DNA of 64,000 nt from Platerodrilus igneus (taxonomy: Eukaryota; Arthropoda; Insecta; Coleoptera; Lycidae), in contig JARFIW010000588.1 in NCBI GenBank assembly GCA_036346225.1, positions 6,391,501-6,455,500 of the forward strand, given 5' to 3'. The notes beneath the pieces were generated by a model, which saw only the letters and a program-made list of their open reading frames with translations, was not told the DNA's origin and searched no databases. Shown piece by piece: positions 24,245 to 34,528 of the stretch (position 1 is its first letter; each line of letters begins with the position of its first letter). A program made the position numbers and the translations under genes.

Positions 24245-24804
24245 ACTTTAAAGATTTCTTTAAGTGGATTAAAGCAACTTGTTCTAACTTAAAGGCATAA
24301 TTTAGAAGAGGTGAAATTACTGCATATTAAAAAGGTTTTTGTTTTGGATGTTCGTAATATGATGAAACTTTGGGTATGTCTTTGAGCTCAATTAGACAAA
24401 CCTGGTTAATTAACGTAAAGGGGTGGTAGATGCTCCTTTATACTCAGACCGTCTGCTTATATTGTTATATTAATTAGTAGGCATCCAACAAGGACTTTAA
24501 TTGTGGATGCACAGTAAAATGATAATAAAATTAATCTTGAAATTCTTTTAAAACTGAAATTTATGCTGAGTTTTAAATTTGAAATTTTAATGTATTCTGA
24601 ATATTGATGTAAATAGAGTTAACGTTGATGTTTGTAGGAATGTTATTTGTTTAATTGAATGAGGAGGTTTATAACATTAGGTGAGCAGCCGATATACGTA
24701 AGCACGGATTTTAAAGGTATCACAGCATTTCTTGACGCCCAAACTGTGGGGACTCGAATGTTTTTGGAAAGGGCCAGTACCTGCAGATATGAGAAGATTC
24801 ACAG

Positions 24805-24806
<2 letters not shown>
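24245..24806. other. AT-rich sequence; no gene seen
   Basis: Diverged LINE ORF1-like sequence to about 24330, then nothing recognisable up to the (TA)n run. Confidence 0.4.

Positions 24807-24843
<37 letters not shown>
24807..24843. repeat. (TA)n microsatellite
   Basis: TA dinucleotide run. ACACCCTGTATA lies just downstream at about 24887, a motif also seen in inverse form at about 11668. Confidence 0.95.
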
Positions 24844-24844
<1 letters not shown>

Positions 24845-24849
24845 TTTAT

Positions 24850-25800
24850 ATGGTTTTAAAAGATAAAAAATATAAAATTAATTTCAGAACACCCTGTATA
24901 GAGAAACAACCAGAAATTACGTATGAAATTATATTAGTTAATTCATTTTTAAGTATCTGGTATTAACGAAATTTTATAAATAATTAATGAAATTAAGTAG
25001 GTTTGCTAAGAAATTAAATGGTAGAAGCCAATGCCATTAATTTATTAATTAATTTGAATTTAATTGAACGATTATAAGTTAAAAACCCGGTAATATCAAA
25101 ATGAGACGCGTTGCTAACGTACAAATATATCAGGAGGGTTAAAATACGTGGAAAATCCAAATCGCAGAAGTGTTATTTAAAATGTTACGATTGAACACCT
25201 GCGTATTTTTCTAAAGGTCAAGTTCTGCTTAAATTGTGTAGATAACAAATGGTTACAAAGAACATCGGATAAACCGTCGCTTATATTCACGGGAAATGCT
25301 AATGAGTGGGTTATTTAACGCACGCAGACAGTCCACGTGTGTAAACAGCGCACAAACTAAGATATAGATTTTTCAACCACTCAAGCAATGTTAGACTGAG
25401 ACGTAGAAAACGTATAAGCATGCGACCACAATAGTAGAGGAGGAATTTGAGAGACGTCATTAAGTCTACGATCGGTCGATATGTTAGTTCAACTTGGCAT
25501 AGACACGAGGATAGTGTAGCGTGATATTCTTGAAATTTTATAACGAGGTATTGAAATTCGCAGATTTGAAATTGGGGTTGAGTGCAAAATTGTGGGAACT
25601 GTGTGGTGTGCAGTGGATTTCGGATAACTGGGGGCCTGGATAGGTTACAGTCGAAGAAAAATACTCTAGAGAACGAGGACTCGCTCTTGTCATTTAACTG
25701 CATTATTATTTCGAGTCCAAACCATGATTAGTTAAACATGAGTTGTAAGTATTTACAAAAATTTTAGTATTCAATGATAGCTCTAAATTAAGTTCATTCC
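24850..25800. other. No recognisable feature
   Basis: AT-rich, then mixed composition. A minus-strand open frame at 25311-25703 shows no motif and no known family resemblance; I do not call it a gene. Confidence 0.4.
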
Positions 25801-25969
25801 GTTCATTCCGTGCGGGCGGGTGGGGGTGGGGTGTGTGTGTGTGTATTTGAATGTGTGGTCGTGCCCCCAAGGGTTTTTTATTTTGAACTACGCTGAAACT
25901 CGAAATACGATCGTATGTATATCTCGTAATGGCGGTGGCAGTGAACGACCCCGTAGGTATCGAGCGGGC

Positions 25970-26018
25970 GAGCGGCACCCAAACACCAAGACCTTAATGG
26001 GGTGTTAGGGTGCCGCTC
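25970..26018. other. Strong GC-rich hairpin
   Basis: GAGCGGCACCC (25970-25980) pairs with GGGTGCCGCTC (26008-26018). Inside, AACACC (25982-25987) pairs with GGTGTT (26001-26006). One A faces one A, giving about 17 paired bases and a 13-nt loop. TTTATATAGA lies about 9 bp to the right. The role is unknown; it sits at the edge of the GC-rich island that contains histone H1. Confidence 0.7.
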
Positions 26019-26310
26019 GGTGGCTTTATATAGATACACGGTTATCACACCCACCACGCCCACACGTCCTCGAACCGGAACGGCATTGGTGGCGGTCGTT
26101 GCGTAGGCGGTCGGTGGGGGAGAGGGTGACGGTTTGGAAGGGGTTACTGATGAAGAGAGAGAGAGAGGGGGCGAACTGTTTCGTTTACGAACGTATTTAA
26201 ATATATTTAGCACCTACGGCTGGGAACGGCTCTTTTAGCCCAGGAATTATTAATTATTATGTTTGAACGTTTACGTGTGGGTGTATAATAAATAGGTTTC
26301 GCAGAGCGTC

Positions 26311-26331
26311 ATCTTTTTCGATCTCTTTTAA
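26311..26331 (-). promoter_or_regulatory. Histone downstream element (purine-rich)
   Basis: On the minus strand this reads AAAAGAGATCGAAAAAGAT, starting about 13 nt after the stem-loop. A purine-rich block there is the U7 snRNP binding site in replication-dependent histone pre-mRNAs. Confidence 0.7.
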
Positions 26332-26342
26332 AACGTATTTGT

Positions 26343-26358
26343 GGCCCTGAAAAGGGCC
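26343..26358 (-). terminator. Histone mRNA 3' stem-loop
   Basis: The minus strand reads GGCCCTTTTCAGGGCC followed by ACAAA: a 6-bp stem with the TTTC loop of replication-dependent histone mRNAs, bound by SLBP and used for 3' cleavage without polyadenylation. It lies about 55 nt after the H1 stop codon. Confidence 0.95.
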
Positions 26359-26412
26359 ATTTTGTATGACGTGTTCCCGTCGCCGCCGGCGCCCCGCACG
26401 GACGAACGGCGA

Positions 26413-27081
26413 TTACTTCTTTTTGGGGGCTTTTCTGACGGCCGCCGCTGCCGGTTTTGAGACGAGCTTCGCTTTCTTGGGCTTCGGCGCCTTGGGTTTC
26501 TTGGTCGGCACCTTCGTCGTCTTCTTGGCCTTGCTCGGAGTCTTGGGCTTGGAAGACCTCTTCGCGGAGGCGACGGCGGGTGCGGAGACCTTTTTAGCTC
26601 TGGGTGACGAAGCCTTCTTCTCGGCGACGGGTTTCTTGGAGGTCTTCGATTTTTTCGCGGACTTGCCGGCGGGCCGTTTCGCCAACTTCTCCGCCGACGA
26701 CGACGAAGACGGTTGCTGCTTTCCGGTCCCTCCGGCGAGCTTGAACGAGCCCGAAGCGCCCTTGCCTTTTGTCTGAACGAGCGCTCCAGAGGCGACTGCG
26801 GACTTCAGGTACTTCTTAATGAACGGAGACAGCTTCTCGGCGTCGACCTTGTAGTTCGCCGCCACGTACTTCTTGATCGCTTGCAACGACGAACCGCCAC
26901 GTTCCTTCAGGCTCTTGATGGCGCTGTCGACCATTTCGGAGGTCGGCGGATGAGACGGCTTCGAACGCGACGTTGCGGATCCCTTGGCCTTCTTGTGGGC
27001 GACGGATTTCTTCCCCGTCCCTGGCGTCGAGACGGCTGCGTTCGACGCCGCGTCGGGTGTTGTCACTGCTCCTTCGGACAT
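26413..27081 (-). CDS. H1: Histone H1 (linker histone)
   Basis: Linker histone that binds nucleosome entry/exit DNA and compacts chromatin. The intronless frame gives 222 residues. Residues 1-42 are a Thr/Ser/Ala-rich N-tail ([10 protein letters not shown]). Residues 43-116 are the winged-helix globular domain, from [20 protein letters not shown] through [19 protein letters not shown] to SFKLA. Residues 117-222 are a Lys/Ala/Pro/Ser tail ending APKKK. The ATG at 27081 is preferred: the frame upstream has only a GTG at 27090. A TATA-like site lies about 50 bp upstream, and a histone stem-loop and purine element follow the stop, so it is a replication-dependent type. No H2A, H2B, H3 or H4 gene is visible in the window. 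High GC contrasts with the AT-rich surroundings. Appears fully intact. Confidence 0.97.
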   Translation of the reverse strand: MSEGAVTTPDAASNAAVSTPGTGKKSVAHKKAKGSATSRSKPSHPPTSEMVDSAIKSLKERGGSSLQAIKKYVAANYKVDAEKLSPFIKKYLKSAVASGALVQTKGKGASGSFKLAGGTGKQQPSSSSSAEKLAKRPAGKSAKKSKTSKKPVAEKKASSPRAKKVSAPAVASAKRSSKPKTPSKAKKTTKVPTKKPKAPKPKKAKLVSKPAAAAVRKAPKKK

Positions 27082-27130
27082 TATAACCACGATCTATTCG
27101 ATTAACTGGCAGGGCCCAAATAATACGTAT

Positions 27131-27141
27131 GGATATATTCC
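27131..27141 (-). promoter_or_regulatory. Candidate TATA box of H1
   Basis: The minus strand reads GGAATATATCC about 50-60 bp upstream of the H1 ATG. A possible initiator (CCAGTTAAT) lies about 25 bp further down, close to the ATG. Position and spacing fit, but this is by inspection only. Confidence 0.5.
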
Positions 27142-27199
27142 GTTTGTCTATCGCTTCCCTTCGTATGAACGTGTACGCACGGATCTATAGTTGAAAGCA

Positions 27200-28587
27200 G
27201 AATGAGTCGAAAAGTTCTACAGAGCTGGTTTTGATGTGCGTACACGTGCCGAACATAGAACAGCCGGATTTAAAATTTCTGTGCTAGAAACGATAGTATC
27301 CGCCGACCGGCGGATTACCTGTTCGCGACGTTACACTTTCGGGGCGCCCGAGGAGGGCGACGCCGTCTCGGGGTGGTCGCCGCGGCGCTCGAATAACGCA
27401 CCAATGTACCGAGATACCGTCACGGGTACAACTTTTTCGAAGCTGCGGCCGGTTCGTCACGAAACGTCGCCCAAATTTCGAGACGTCTACGTCGTGCGGG
27501 TGCTTCCTCGCTCCTTCGAGAGCCCTCCGACGGGTACGGCTGCGTTGACGCACCGAAATAACTTATTTTAATAGAGGTATCACCTATAATTTATTATCAA
27601 CTCGTGTCGGGACATTAAATAACGTAGATTACTGTGAAATAAAATTTGGAATTTGGTTACACCGAGAAGGGGGGCGTTGGCGGATCAACTGAAATGGAAG
27701 TCGTCTAGTAATTGAGAGAACATCCTGCAGACCTGGTAGAAAATTACATGGCATCATCTACAGAGCGAAGATCTTCTAGAAATTCCAGGTAACGATTTAA
27801 ATTTCTGATTGCTATAAACTGTAAATATTGGGGTGGCGTATGAGAGTGTTTTCAAGGTAGTGTGAATTATTTACATATTGAACAGAATATGTGTAAATAA
27901 CTTTATTACGGTATTCAACTAGAAATTGAAGGTGTCTAGAAAGCTTTTAATCGTTCCATCAGAACGTGAAATTTTGTGAAGAGTACATGGCTTTGTTTTT
28001 TTTGTTTTAGAGTATGCAAAGTAGAAGGGCATACATTAATTAGGTTATTATGAGCTCACCATACCCCAGAGTTTACTTAAATTATTAAAATCAATAAATA
28101 AATTATAATAAAGGAATTTTAGAGAAGGTATTATTCGAGGTCCATTTACTCCGCATACATTTTATGTGTTTGATGAGTTTAAAATTAAATAAAGGACATT
28201 ACAAAATAAGGGTTACTGAAGTGTAACGTGAACAATAAAATAATAATGAATTGCATTTGTAAATAGGAATAAATAAAAGATTGTATGTTTGTTGTATTTT
28301 GTGGTTTTATTGGGCGTGTGCGTGAATGATAGGATTTATGAATAAATATAGCTATCCAAAAGGAGGTCCTAATGAGGTAGTCGGAAGCAGTTGAAGAAGG
28401 CCGTTCAAGTGAGGAAGAGAGGAAAACGGGTAAGCAATTTTTTTGACTTATTTAAATTTTTGGAAATTTTCCTATTTTCGAATTGGAAAATTTAATGTAA
28501 TTTTCGAAAATATGTTTGTTGGTGAGGAGTTTACCCGAGTAACACGGCATAATTTTGGCGACCCAAAAGTGAGTTCTTCTCTGTTTT
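27200..28587. other. GC-rich flank of H1, then AT-rich DNA; no gene
   Basis: 27200-27560 is GC- and CpG-rich with open frames on both strands but no recognisable protein. 27600-28587 is AT-rich without coding signal. A 29-bp block at 28041-28069 recurs in inverse orientation at 38901-38929. Confidence 0.45.
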
Positions 28588-28923
28588 AGACTGCAATAAA
28601 GAATATATTGGCCAAACTTCACAAAATCTAAAACAGAGAATAACTCAACACAAAAGTGACATCCGCGTGTTAAACCTAATGCATGTGCATTGAGTATCCA
28701 TGCAAATTTAAATAATCCCCATAGGATTGACATTTCAGAACCAGTAATTCTAAATATGGTATGCAATAAACAAAAAAGAAAATTTCAAGAAATGTGCTAC
28801 ATTTACAGATACCATAACACCATGAATAAAAGAACAGATATGAATAATTTGAGTACTATATACACATATTTATTATGTTTTCAGTCTGATGATAATTCAA
28901 ATACAAGTACCATACCAATATAA
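28588..28923 (+). pseudogene. Penelope-like element GIY-YIG endonuclease fragment
   Basis: Reads CNKEYIGQTSQNLKQRITQH (28590-28650), then after a one-base shift near 28690 ALSIHANLNNPHRIDI, followed by RKFQEMCYIY and NKRTDMNNLSTIY. This is the C-terminal GIY-YIG nuclease of Penelope-like retroelements: YIGQT, the R of the QRI..H helix and the E of FQEM correspond to family-conserved residues. In intact elements it follows an RT and nicks the target. No Penelope RT is visible, so this is a 5'-truncated remnant ending at a stop near 28923. Confidence 0.82.
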
Positions 28924-29083
28924 TCATATTTATTACATCCTTCTCCAACCAAATGGTGTAATCGACATTGATACACATACGCGTACATACCTATTACTTA
29001 AAAAATCTAGCAACACCTTTCGTACATAATTACAAAACAAAGTTTTGTATATAAAATCAAACTTTCAAAAAATTGTCACTATA

Positions 29084-29522
29084 CAGTGTGTACAGTATAA
29101 AATGCAGTACATGGGGATCTTGGAAACTGTAGGAGATACGATCTTGGTTAAATGGGACAAAAGATGCATAATCATGAGGGTATCTCAGATCGGTTTTCAA
29201 ATTTCAAAATTTTTTCATAAGTTACTAGATAGAGGCAAAAAACACAAAATTGACGATTTCTTTATTTGCTCGTAGTTAGTCTACTAATTGAAATAGAATG
29301 TTCAAATTTGGTACATCATGGTAATTCTCCATTGCGCTTCACATTTTCAACTTAGATTTTGTCTAGGGCATCTAGATTTTGCGTGACGATGTTCAACTTT
29401 TTATTTTTAAATAGCCACCATATTGGATTTTTAAATTTTTGAAATGCTGACAAAAAACCCTTTCCAAAGAGATATAACATGGCTATGTTTGATTGAATCA
29501 AAACACTAAAAATCACATAATT
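29084..29522 (+). repeat. Left 439-bp terminal inverted repeat
   Basis: Matches the reverse complement of 30990-31428 from CAGTGTG to CACATAATT. It carries no recognised gene; an open frame inside it is present in both arms. Confidence 0.92.
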
Positions 29523-29819
29523 ATGTTTTGGTCGTAGTAAGCTTTAATTTCCATTATGACAAAGAGAAACAATTGCTCTAAAAATTTTAAACTCAATTTT
29601 CAGTGGTAATAAAAACAGTAAAAAACGTAGAAAATTGAAAATAAATCTGTATTAATCAGAACTTACATAACTATGCATTAACAAAGAATAAATACAAACT
29701 AGTATCTATTCAATACAAAATATTATTTAAGCTGTTTTTAGTTGTCATTCATGTTCAGACAGCAAATTAACAATCAAGGAAAAAAAATATAACACTAGTC
29801 AGCCACATGAATTCATTAT

Positions 29820-30873
29820 TTATTTTAAATGTTCAAATAACCCCCCATTTTGTTGAACACACAACCGACAACTTTTATAAACATCTTTACAAGATCGTCT
29901 TATCATAGTTGGAATTATTTTAATTACGGCCTCTTGGACTGCTTGTTGTAATTGGCCTACATTATCATACGTTTTTTAGTACACACGACTTTTTAAATGG
30001 CCCCATATAAAGAAATCTAGAGGAGTTAAATCCGGTGATCTTGCCGGCCACTTAATTGGTCCCCGATTTCCAATCCAGTTTTCATTATACTCAAAATTAA
30101 AAAAATTTCTAATAATCAGAGCATTGTGGGGTGGAGCGCCATCATTTTGAAAAATCATATTTTGCAAAGCAGCGAGTGGAAGCTCCATTAGTCTATCTGC
30201 CACATTTCCCTGCAATAAATCTAAGTATCTCGCAGAGTTTAAATTTGCATCATAAAAAACGGACCTATAATGTACCTTCCAATAATACCAATCCAGACGT
30301 TGAATCCCCATTTAACTTGATGTCTAACTTGGCGGTTCAAATGTGGATTTTCACCTGACCAAAAAATTGTATTTTTGCGGTTGAACATACCACAATTCGT
30401 AAATCGACCTACGTCAGATCACAAAATTGTATATGCAAAATTTGAATTTTCGTTGCACTTTCTGATGTACCAAGCACAAAATTCCATTCTTCGAATTTGA
30501 TCTTCAGTACGCAATCCCTGACATGGTCGTTCATGATATGGATGGTACTTGCAACGTTTTCAAATAGCTCTTGCCGTAGAATGAGCAACACCTGTTATAT
30601 TCTGAATTTGTCTAAAAAAAGTACGAGGATTTTCGACAACTGTTTGTAAAACGCTGTTTTCATTATCTTTTTTAATTTGCCTATTTCTCTTAGACAAGCC
30701 AAAACTACCATAATTTATTAAATTATTTTGTAATCTCCGAAACATACATCTATTTGGTTGATGTTTTTCTGGGTATTTATTTAACTACAATTCAGCGGCT
30801 TTAACATCAATCCTTCCAGAAAAAATAAAACATTCTAACATTTGATATTTATCACGGTTAGTAAAGCGATCCA
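29820..30873 (-). pseudogene. Mariner-like transposase, DD41D spacing
   Basis: Cut-and-paste transposase, broken. It starts at 30873 (MDRFTNRDKYQML), has an in-frame stop soon after, then a helix-turn-helix region (30560-30745: RTFFRQIQNITGVAHSTARAI). The catalytic core follows: SDVGRFTNCGMFNR near 30410 (first Asp, with the usual following Glu replaced by Val), FQNDGAPPHNALIIR near 30150 (second Asp), WPARSPDLTPLDFFIWGHLK near 30010 (third Asp). There are 41 residues between the second and third Asp. The C-terminus continues in another frame to the stop at 29820-29822. Several frameshifts and stops make it inactive. Confidence 0.85.
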
Positions 30874-30989
30874 TTTCAAGCGCAAATGCTTTGCTTAAAT
30901 TTCTATGTAAATTAATTAACTGTTTTTTAAGCTGCACTACTTGAAACATAAAATAAAGGACAAACTTTGACGTTTCTCAGATGTTGAGC

Positions 30990-31428
30990 AATTATGTGAT
31001 TTTTAGTGTTTTGATTCAATCAAACATAGCCATGTTATACCTCTTTGGAAAGAGTTTTTTGTCAGCATTTCAAAAATGTAAAAAACCAATATGGCGGCTA
31101 TTTAAAAATAAAAAGTTGAACATCGTCACGCAAAATCTAGATGCCCTAGACAAAATCTAAGTTGAAAATGTGAAGCGCAATAGAGAATTACCATGATATA
31201 CCAAATTTGAACATTCTATTTCAATTAGTAGACTAACTACGAGCAAATAAAGAAATTGTCAATTTTATGTTTTTTGCCTCTATCTAGTAACCTATAAAAA
31301 AATTTTGAAATTTGAAAACCGATCTGAGATATCCTCATGATTATGCAACTTTTGTCCCATTTAACCAAGATCGTATCTCCTACAGTTTCCAAGATCCCCA
31401 TGTACTGCATTTTATACTGTCCACACTG
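30990..31428 (-). repeat. Right 439-bp terminal inverted repeat
   Basis: Mirror of 29084-29522. A TA-rich run follows directly (31429-31440), so the element may have landed in a TA repeat. Confidence 0.92.
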
Positions 31429-31489
31429 TATATATATATAAGGTTTTGTCATTACCTCTTCCTCTTCCTCTTCCAATACTAAAGCTGGT

Positions 31490-32185
31490 TTTGAAGTAAG
31501 TGACTTCTTTTAGCAGAAATATATTTACCGATGAGATTATGTCAGCTAATACAACACCTCTGAGATTGTTAATAAAACAAATATTTCAAAATTCACGGAA
31601 GTTACCAAAGAAAACAACGATGCAAGTCAATTAACAAGAGAAGGTCTGCAGACACCTACAACAGTCCAGTACAGCCCAAAGTAAAGTTCTACACAGTTCA
31701 CCAAATTCTAAAACGGACATTCCAAAGGCACCTACTAGCATATATTCGAGTCCTTCAGATGTAAGATCCACACTGAACGCTGGTGTTCAGAAAGAAACAG
31801 AGAAGGTGGACGGAAAAAAGAAAAGCAAGGGTTTGGACTAGTATCCCTAACAAACATGAATTTGAGGAAGTAAAAGGAAATTAAAAATCGAGATTTTGTA
31901 AAATTAAATAAAGAGAGAGACTTATTTAGAAAAAGACAAAACTTGAATATAAAGAATCCAACACAGAAAAATGTAAAGTATAGCAAATATACAGTCGGCT
32001 GTGCATTCTACTAGCAGCATTAATTTTAAGTAGAAACTTGTGTATTCTATGGGAAATCTTTAAGAACACCAGATCAAATTGAAGAATGGTTGCAGTGTAC
32101 AAGATGCTTAAATTAGGCACATTTAGATTGTACCAAAGGAAATCCATTTTTTGTTTGTATTAATTGTGATTCGGGCAATTACATG
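31490..32185 (+). pseudogene. Decayed pogo-like transposase C-terminus with PHD-like finger (tentative)
   Basis: Read across frames, about 32040-32170 gives FYGKSLRTPDQIEEWLQC, then C, HLDC and FFVCINC: the pattern C-x2-C...H-x2-C...C-x2-C after a W-x-QC, as in the PHD-like end of insect pogo/jerky (DDE_1) transposases. Upstream is Ser/Thr/Pro- and Lys-rich sequence, as in the tail of that family. The catalytic domain is missing. The match rests on a short motif. Confidence 0.45.
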
Positions 32186-32189
32186 GACT

Positions 32190-33000
32190 CTTTTTGCATT
32201 ATTTTATTTTCGCAACAGTGTGTTTAGAAATATGTTTAGGTATACGTATGTTTAAAATTGTATGTACCAATATACTCCAGCCAAGTAACAACCAACCCTG
32301 AATGGGGTAGATTGATACATTCTATTTTGAGGTACAGAGAGTGTTTATTTTAAAAGATTTTATTTTATTGTCACTTTTACCGCTAGATATTTAGATGGTA
32401 TCACTAGAAATAATACTTTGGTTTAAGAATAACTCTTCTAACTTTACTTATCGTCCGGTAATGCGGTTTTAAATTTAAATTGTAACAACCAACCTTTGGT
32501 CTCCTCCTAATACAACAATTGTGAATACTAGTTAAATAAATACCTTTCTGGATCTTGAGGTATTCTAAAGAAACTTCGCCGAAAAGTACTTTGTTTGTTT
32601 TTGCAACTTTTAACACAACAATATACACCTCCTTTAGCAGTTTCCATTGTACCGCCCAATTGCACAACGTACAACGAACATCGATCGATAAACAGTCATA
32701 ATGTTTGACGTTGCATCGAAATTTAGGTTAAATAGCCACAAGCGCCAGTAGCAAACTTGAAAATACCTAAACCATTGACAGAAACGATTGAATAGTGGTT
32801 GATGTACAGTGAAACCAAGATTTATGAAATTCAAGGTGGTCAACAAACCCTCAACCAATCAGCGATCGCCTGCCAATTATTATTATTATTATGTATTATT
32901 ATTATGCGGCATTTACATTTACATTTGCACTAACTGTATGGTATTGTTGTTGATGATGTTCTACAAGTTGTATTAATATTTAGCATCTGTCTCATACACA
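32190..33000. other. No recognisable feature
   Basis: AT-rich. Minus-strand open frames near 32404-32858 have no family resemblance that I can name. A short (ATT)n-like run lies at 32879-32900. Confidence 0.4.
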
Positions 33001-33692
33001 CTTCGTTTCACAGGATGTAGTATCCAAGTGGATTCATTATATTCCTTATCGTCTTTCAACATTTGATCATATTTGGTTTGCTCCTTGTAAAGGGGCCAAT
33101 ATACCTTCTTTTTCATAGGCGTGATCCAATTTCGAAGTACAATAGACACCCCACCTGATCGCTACTCCACAAGTACCAATTTTCCCAATTTAGAAATATA
33201 TCATGAAAAAATTATGTTCAGATAGAAAATTGTACCAAACCTACTTTGTGAATAAAGTTTCTCTGTATTTAGCACTAATAAGTAACTCAGCGACTTTTTC
33301 ATCAACAAAAGTCGCCAACCACAATGAATAATTAAAGTCATATGTCCGTTTAACATCTATCTATCTATCGCTAACAGGATTTGACAGGATTTCCATTTGC
33401 ATCGACATCAAGGTTTTATCTCAACTCTAACTCTACTTTTCCATTTTCTTTCAAATCTTTCATAAGATTGTCCTTCCATACCTAAACAAACTGGCAAGTA
33501 AGATATTAAACAATTAGATTTTCTTACAGCGCCTAATTCAGCTTCAATTTTTTTAAATTGGTAGAGTGTCATGGAAGGTATATCCATAACTGAAAATAGT
33601 TCCTGAAAATGGCCATGTGTACTGCCAGTTGCCAGAGTACCCCAAACAAATCCATCCAAAGATATTTTAATATACATTACTCTTGCTAACAT
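33000..33692 (-). pseudogene. Unidentified coding remnant, possibly Mutator-domain transposase
   Basis: The minus strand is open from 33692 to 33408 and includes TLATGSTHGHFQELFSVMDI followed by PSMTLYQFKKIEAELGAV. The pattern small-GS...F...MDIPSM...F.K.E resembles the N-terminal part of the Mutator domain of insect TE proteins. Downstream on the same strand, in other frames, protein-like stretches continue to about 33000. I am not certain of the family. Confidence 0.35.
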
Positions 33693-33699
33693 GATGCAA

Positions 33700-34520
33700 T
33701 ATTTTGCTTATATTGAATATTGTAGAGTATCTAGTTACGTTTTGGGATACGGCACACTACTCTTTTTTTAAAAAACTATTATAACATAGTATAAGCTTCA
33801 CAAAGTAACACTGCTGTAATAATCGCTTGTAAATATAAACATGAAAGTTTACAAACAACCATGGATGTTGAGGTTATGTTATTTTTGGCTTCATAAATAT
33901 TCGCAATTATATCCAATCATTATTATATTACACTTATCAAAAGGTAATTCACCATATAGTATTAGTTTACTTCATTTCAATGCGACAAAAACAAAGTCCA
34001 AAATAATTCAATTTGAAATATTCTGGTTTTAAACCTTATTCTACACATCATTAACAGTGCCATTTTCGGAGGAGGTCGTGAACAATTTTTATTAAAATGG
34101 CGTACAATTAATGTAATAATTCAATAAAATCCATTCAGTACACTACGGCTATCATGATCAATATTTTTGAATTTTTTTTTAACAGAACGATTATATATGT
34201 ATTCTGCTATCCAACGAATGCTTTTTTTATATGCAAATTGATTATGTTAGATGTAGTAACTAAAATAAAGTAAGTGAATTTTAACATTACTTTTAACAGC
34301 TATTTCTTGCTTATTGCTGCACTTTAGAAAAAAAAGCAAATCTTCGTTAGAAAGTTCAAAGTTTTGTGAGTCTAATGGTGAAGTTACATTTTGCATATTT
34401 TCAATCCAACAAAAGTTATTTACCAAACAGAATAACCTGTTTTTGATGGATTTTAGGCAGCCAACCATACATCCGATCGCGCCCTTAAACACTTCAGTTC
34501 TAGTAGTTTGTGAGAAACAT
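33700..34520. other. AT-rich; nothing certain
   Basis: A minus-strand frame at 34247-34492 directly follows the LINE below and may be a degenerate 3' portion of it or unrelated sequence. No motif identified. Confidence 0.35.
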
Positions 34521-34528
34521 GTTGCTAC

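Larger units (their letters stand above)
29084..31428 (-). mobile_element. Mariner-type transposon, DD41D, with 439-bp terminal inverted repeats
   Basis: Flanked by TA on both sides (29082-29083 and 31429-31430), the target duplication of the Tc1/mariner superfamily. Ends are CAGTGTGTACAGTATAAAAT and its inverse. Inverted repeats run 29084-29522 and 30990-31428 with about a dozen mismatches by eye. The total of 2345 bp and the 439-bp repeats are long for mariner relatives (usually near 1.3 kb with about 30-bp repeats). The interior holds one broken transposase on the minus strand. Confidence 0.9.

Noticed and set aside
25311..25978. Minus-strand frames next to the H1 island
   Set aside because: No motif, and low-complexity His/Pro runs come from a GT-rich stretch.
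26366..27105. Long plus-strand open frames opposite histone H1
   Set aside because: They are antisense shadows of the GC-rich H1 coding sequence and have no family resemblance.
27236..27571. GC-rich frames upstream of H1 considered as a divergent histone gene
   Set aside because: Neither strand encodes a histone fold or tail, and there is no second histone stem-loop.
28365..28392. CCTAATGAGGT-containing stretch resembling helix II of the hammerhead at 38162
   Set aside because: The preceding CUGANGA is absent and GAAA is disrupted, so it is not a ribozyme; at most a chance match or heavily decayed copy.
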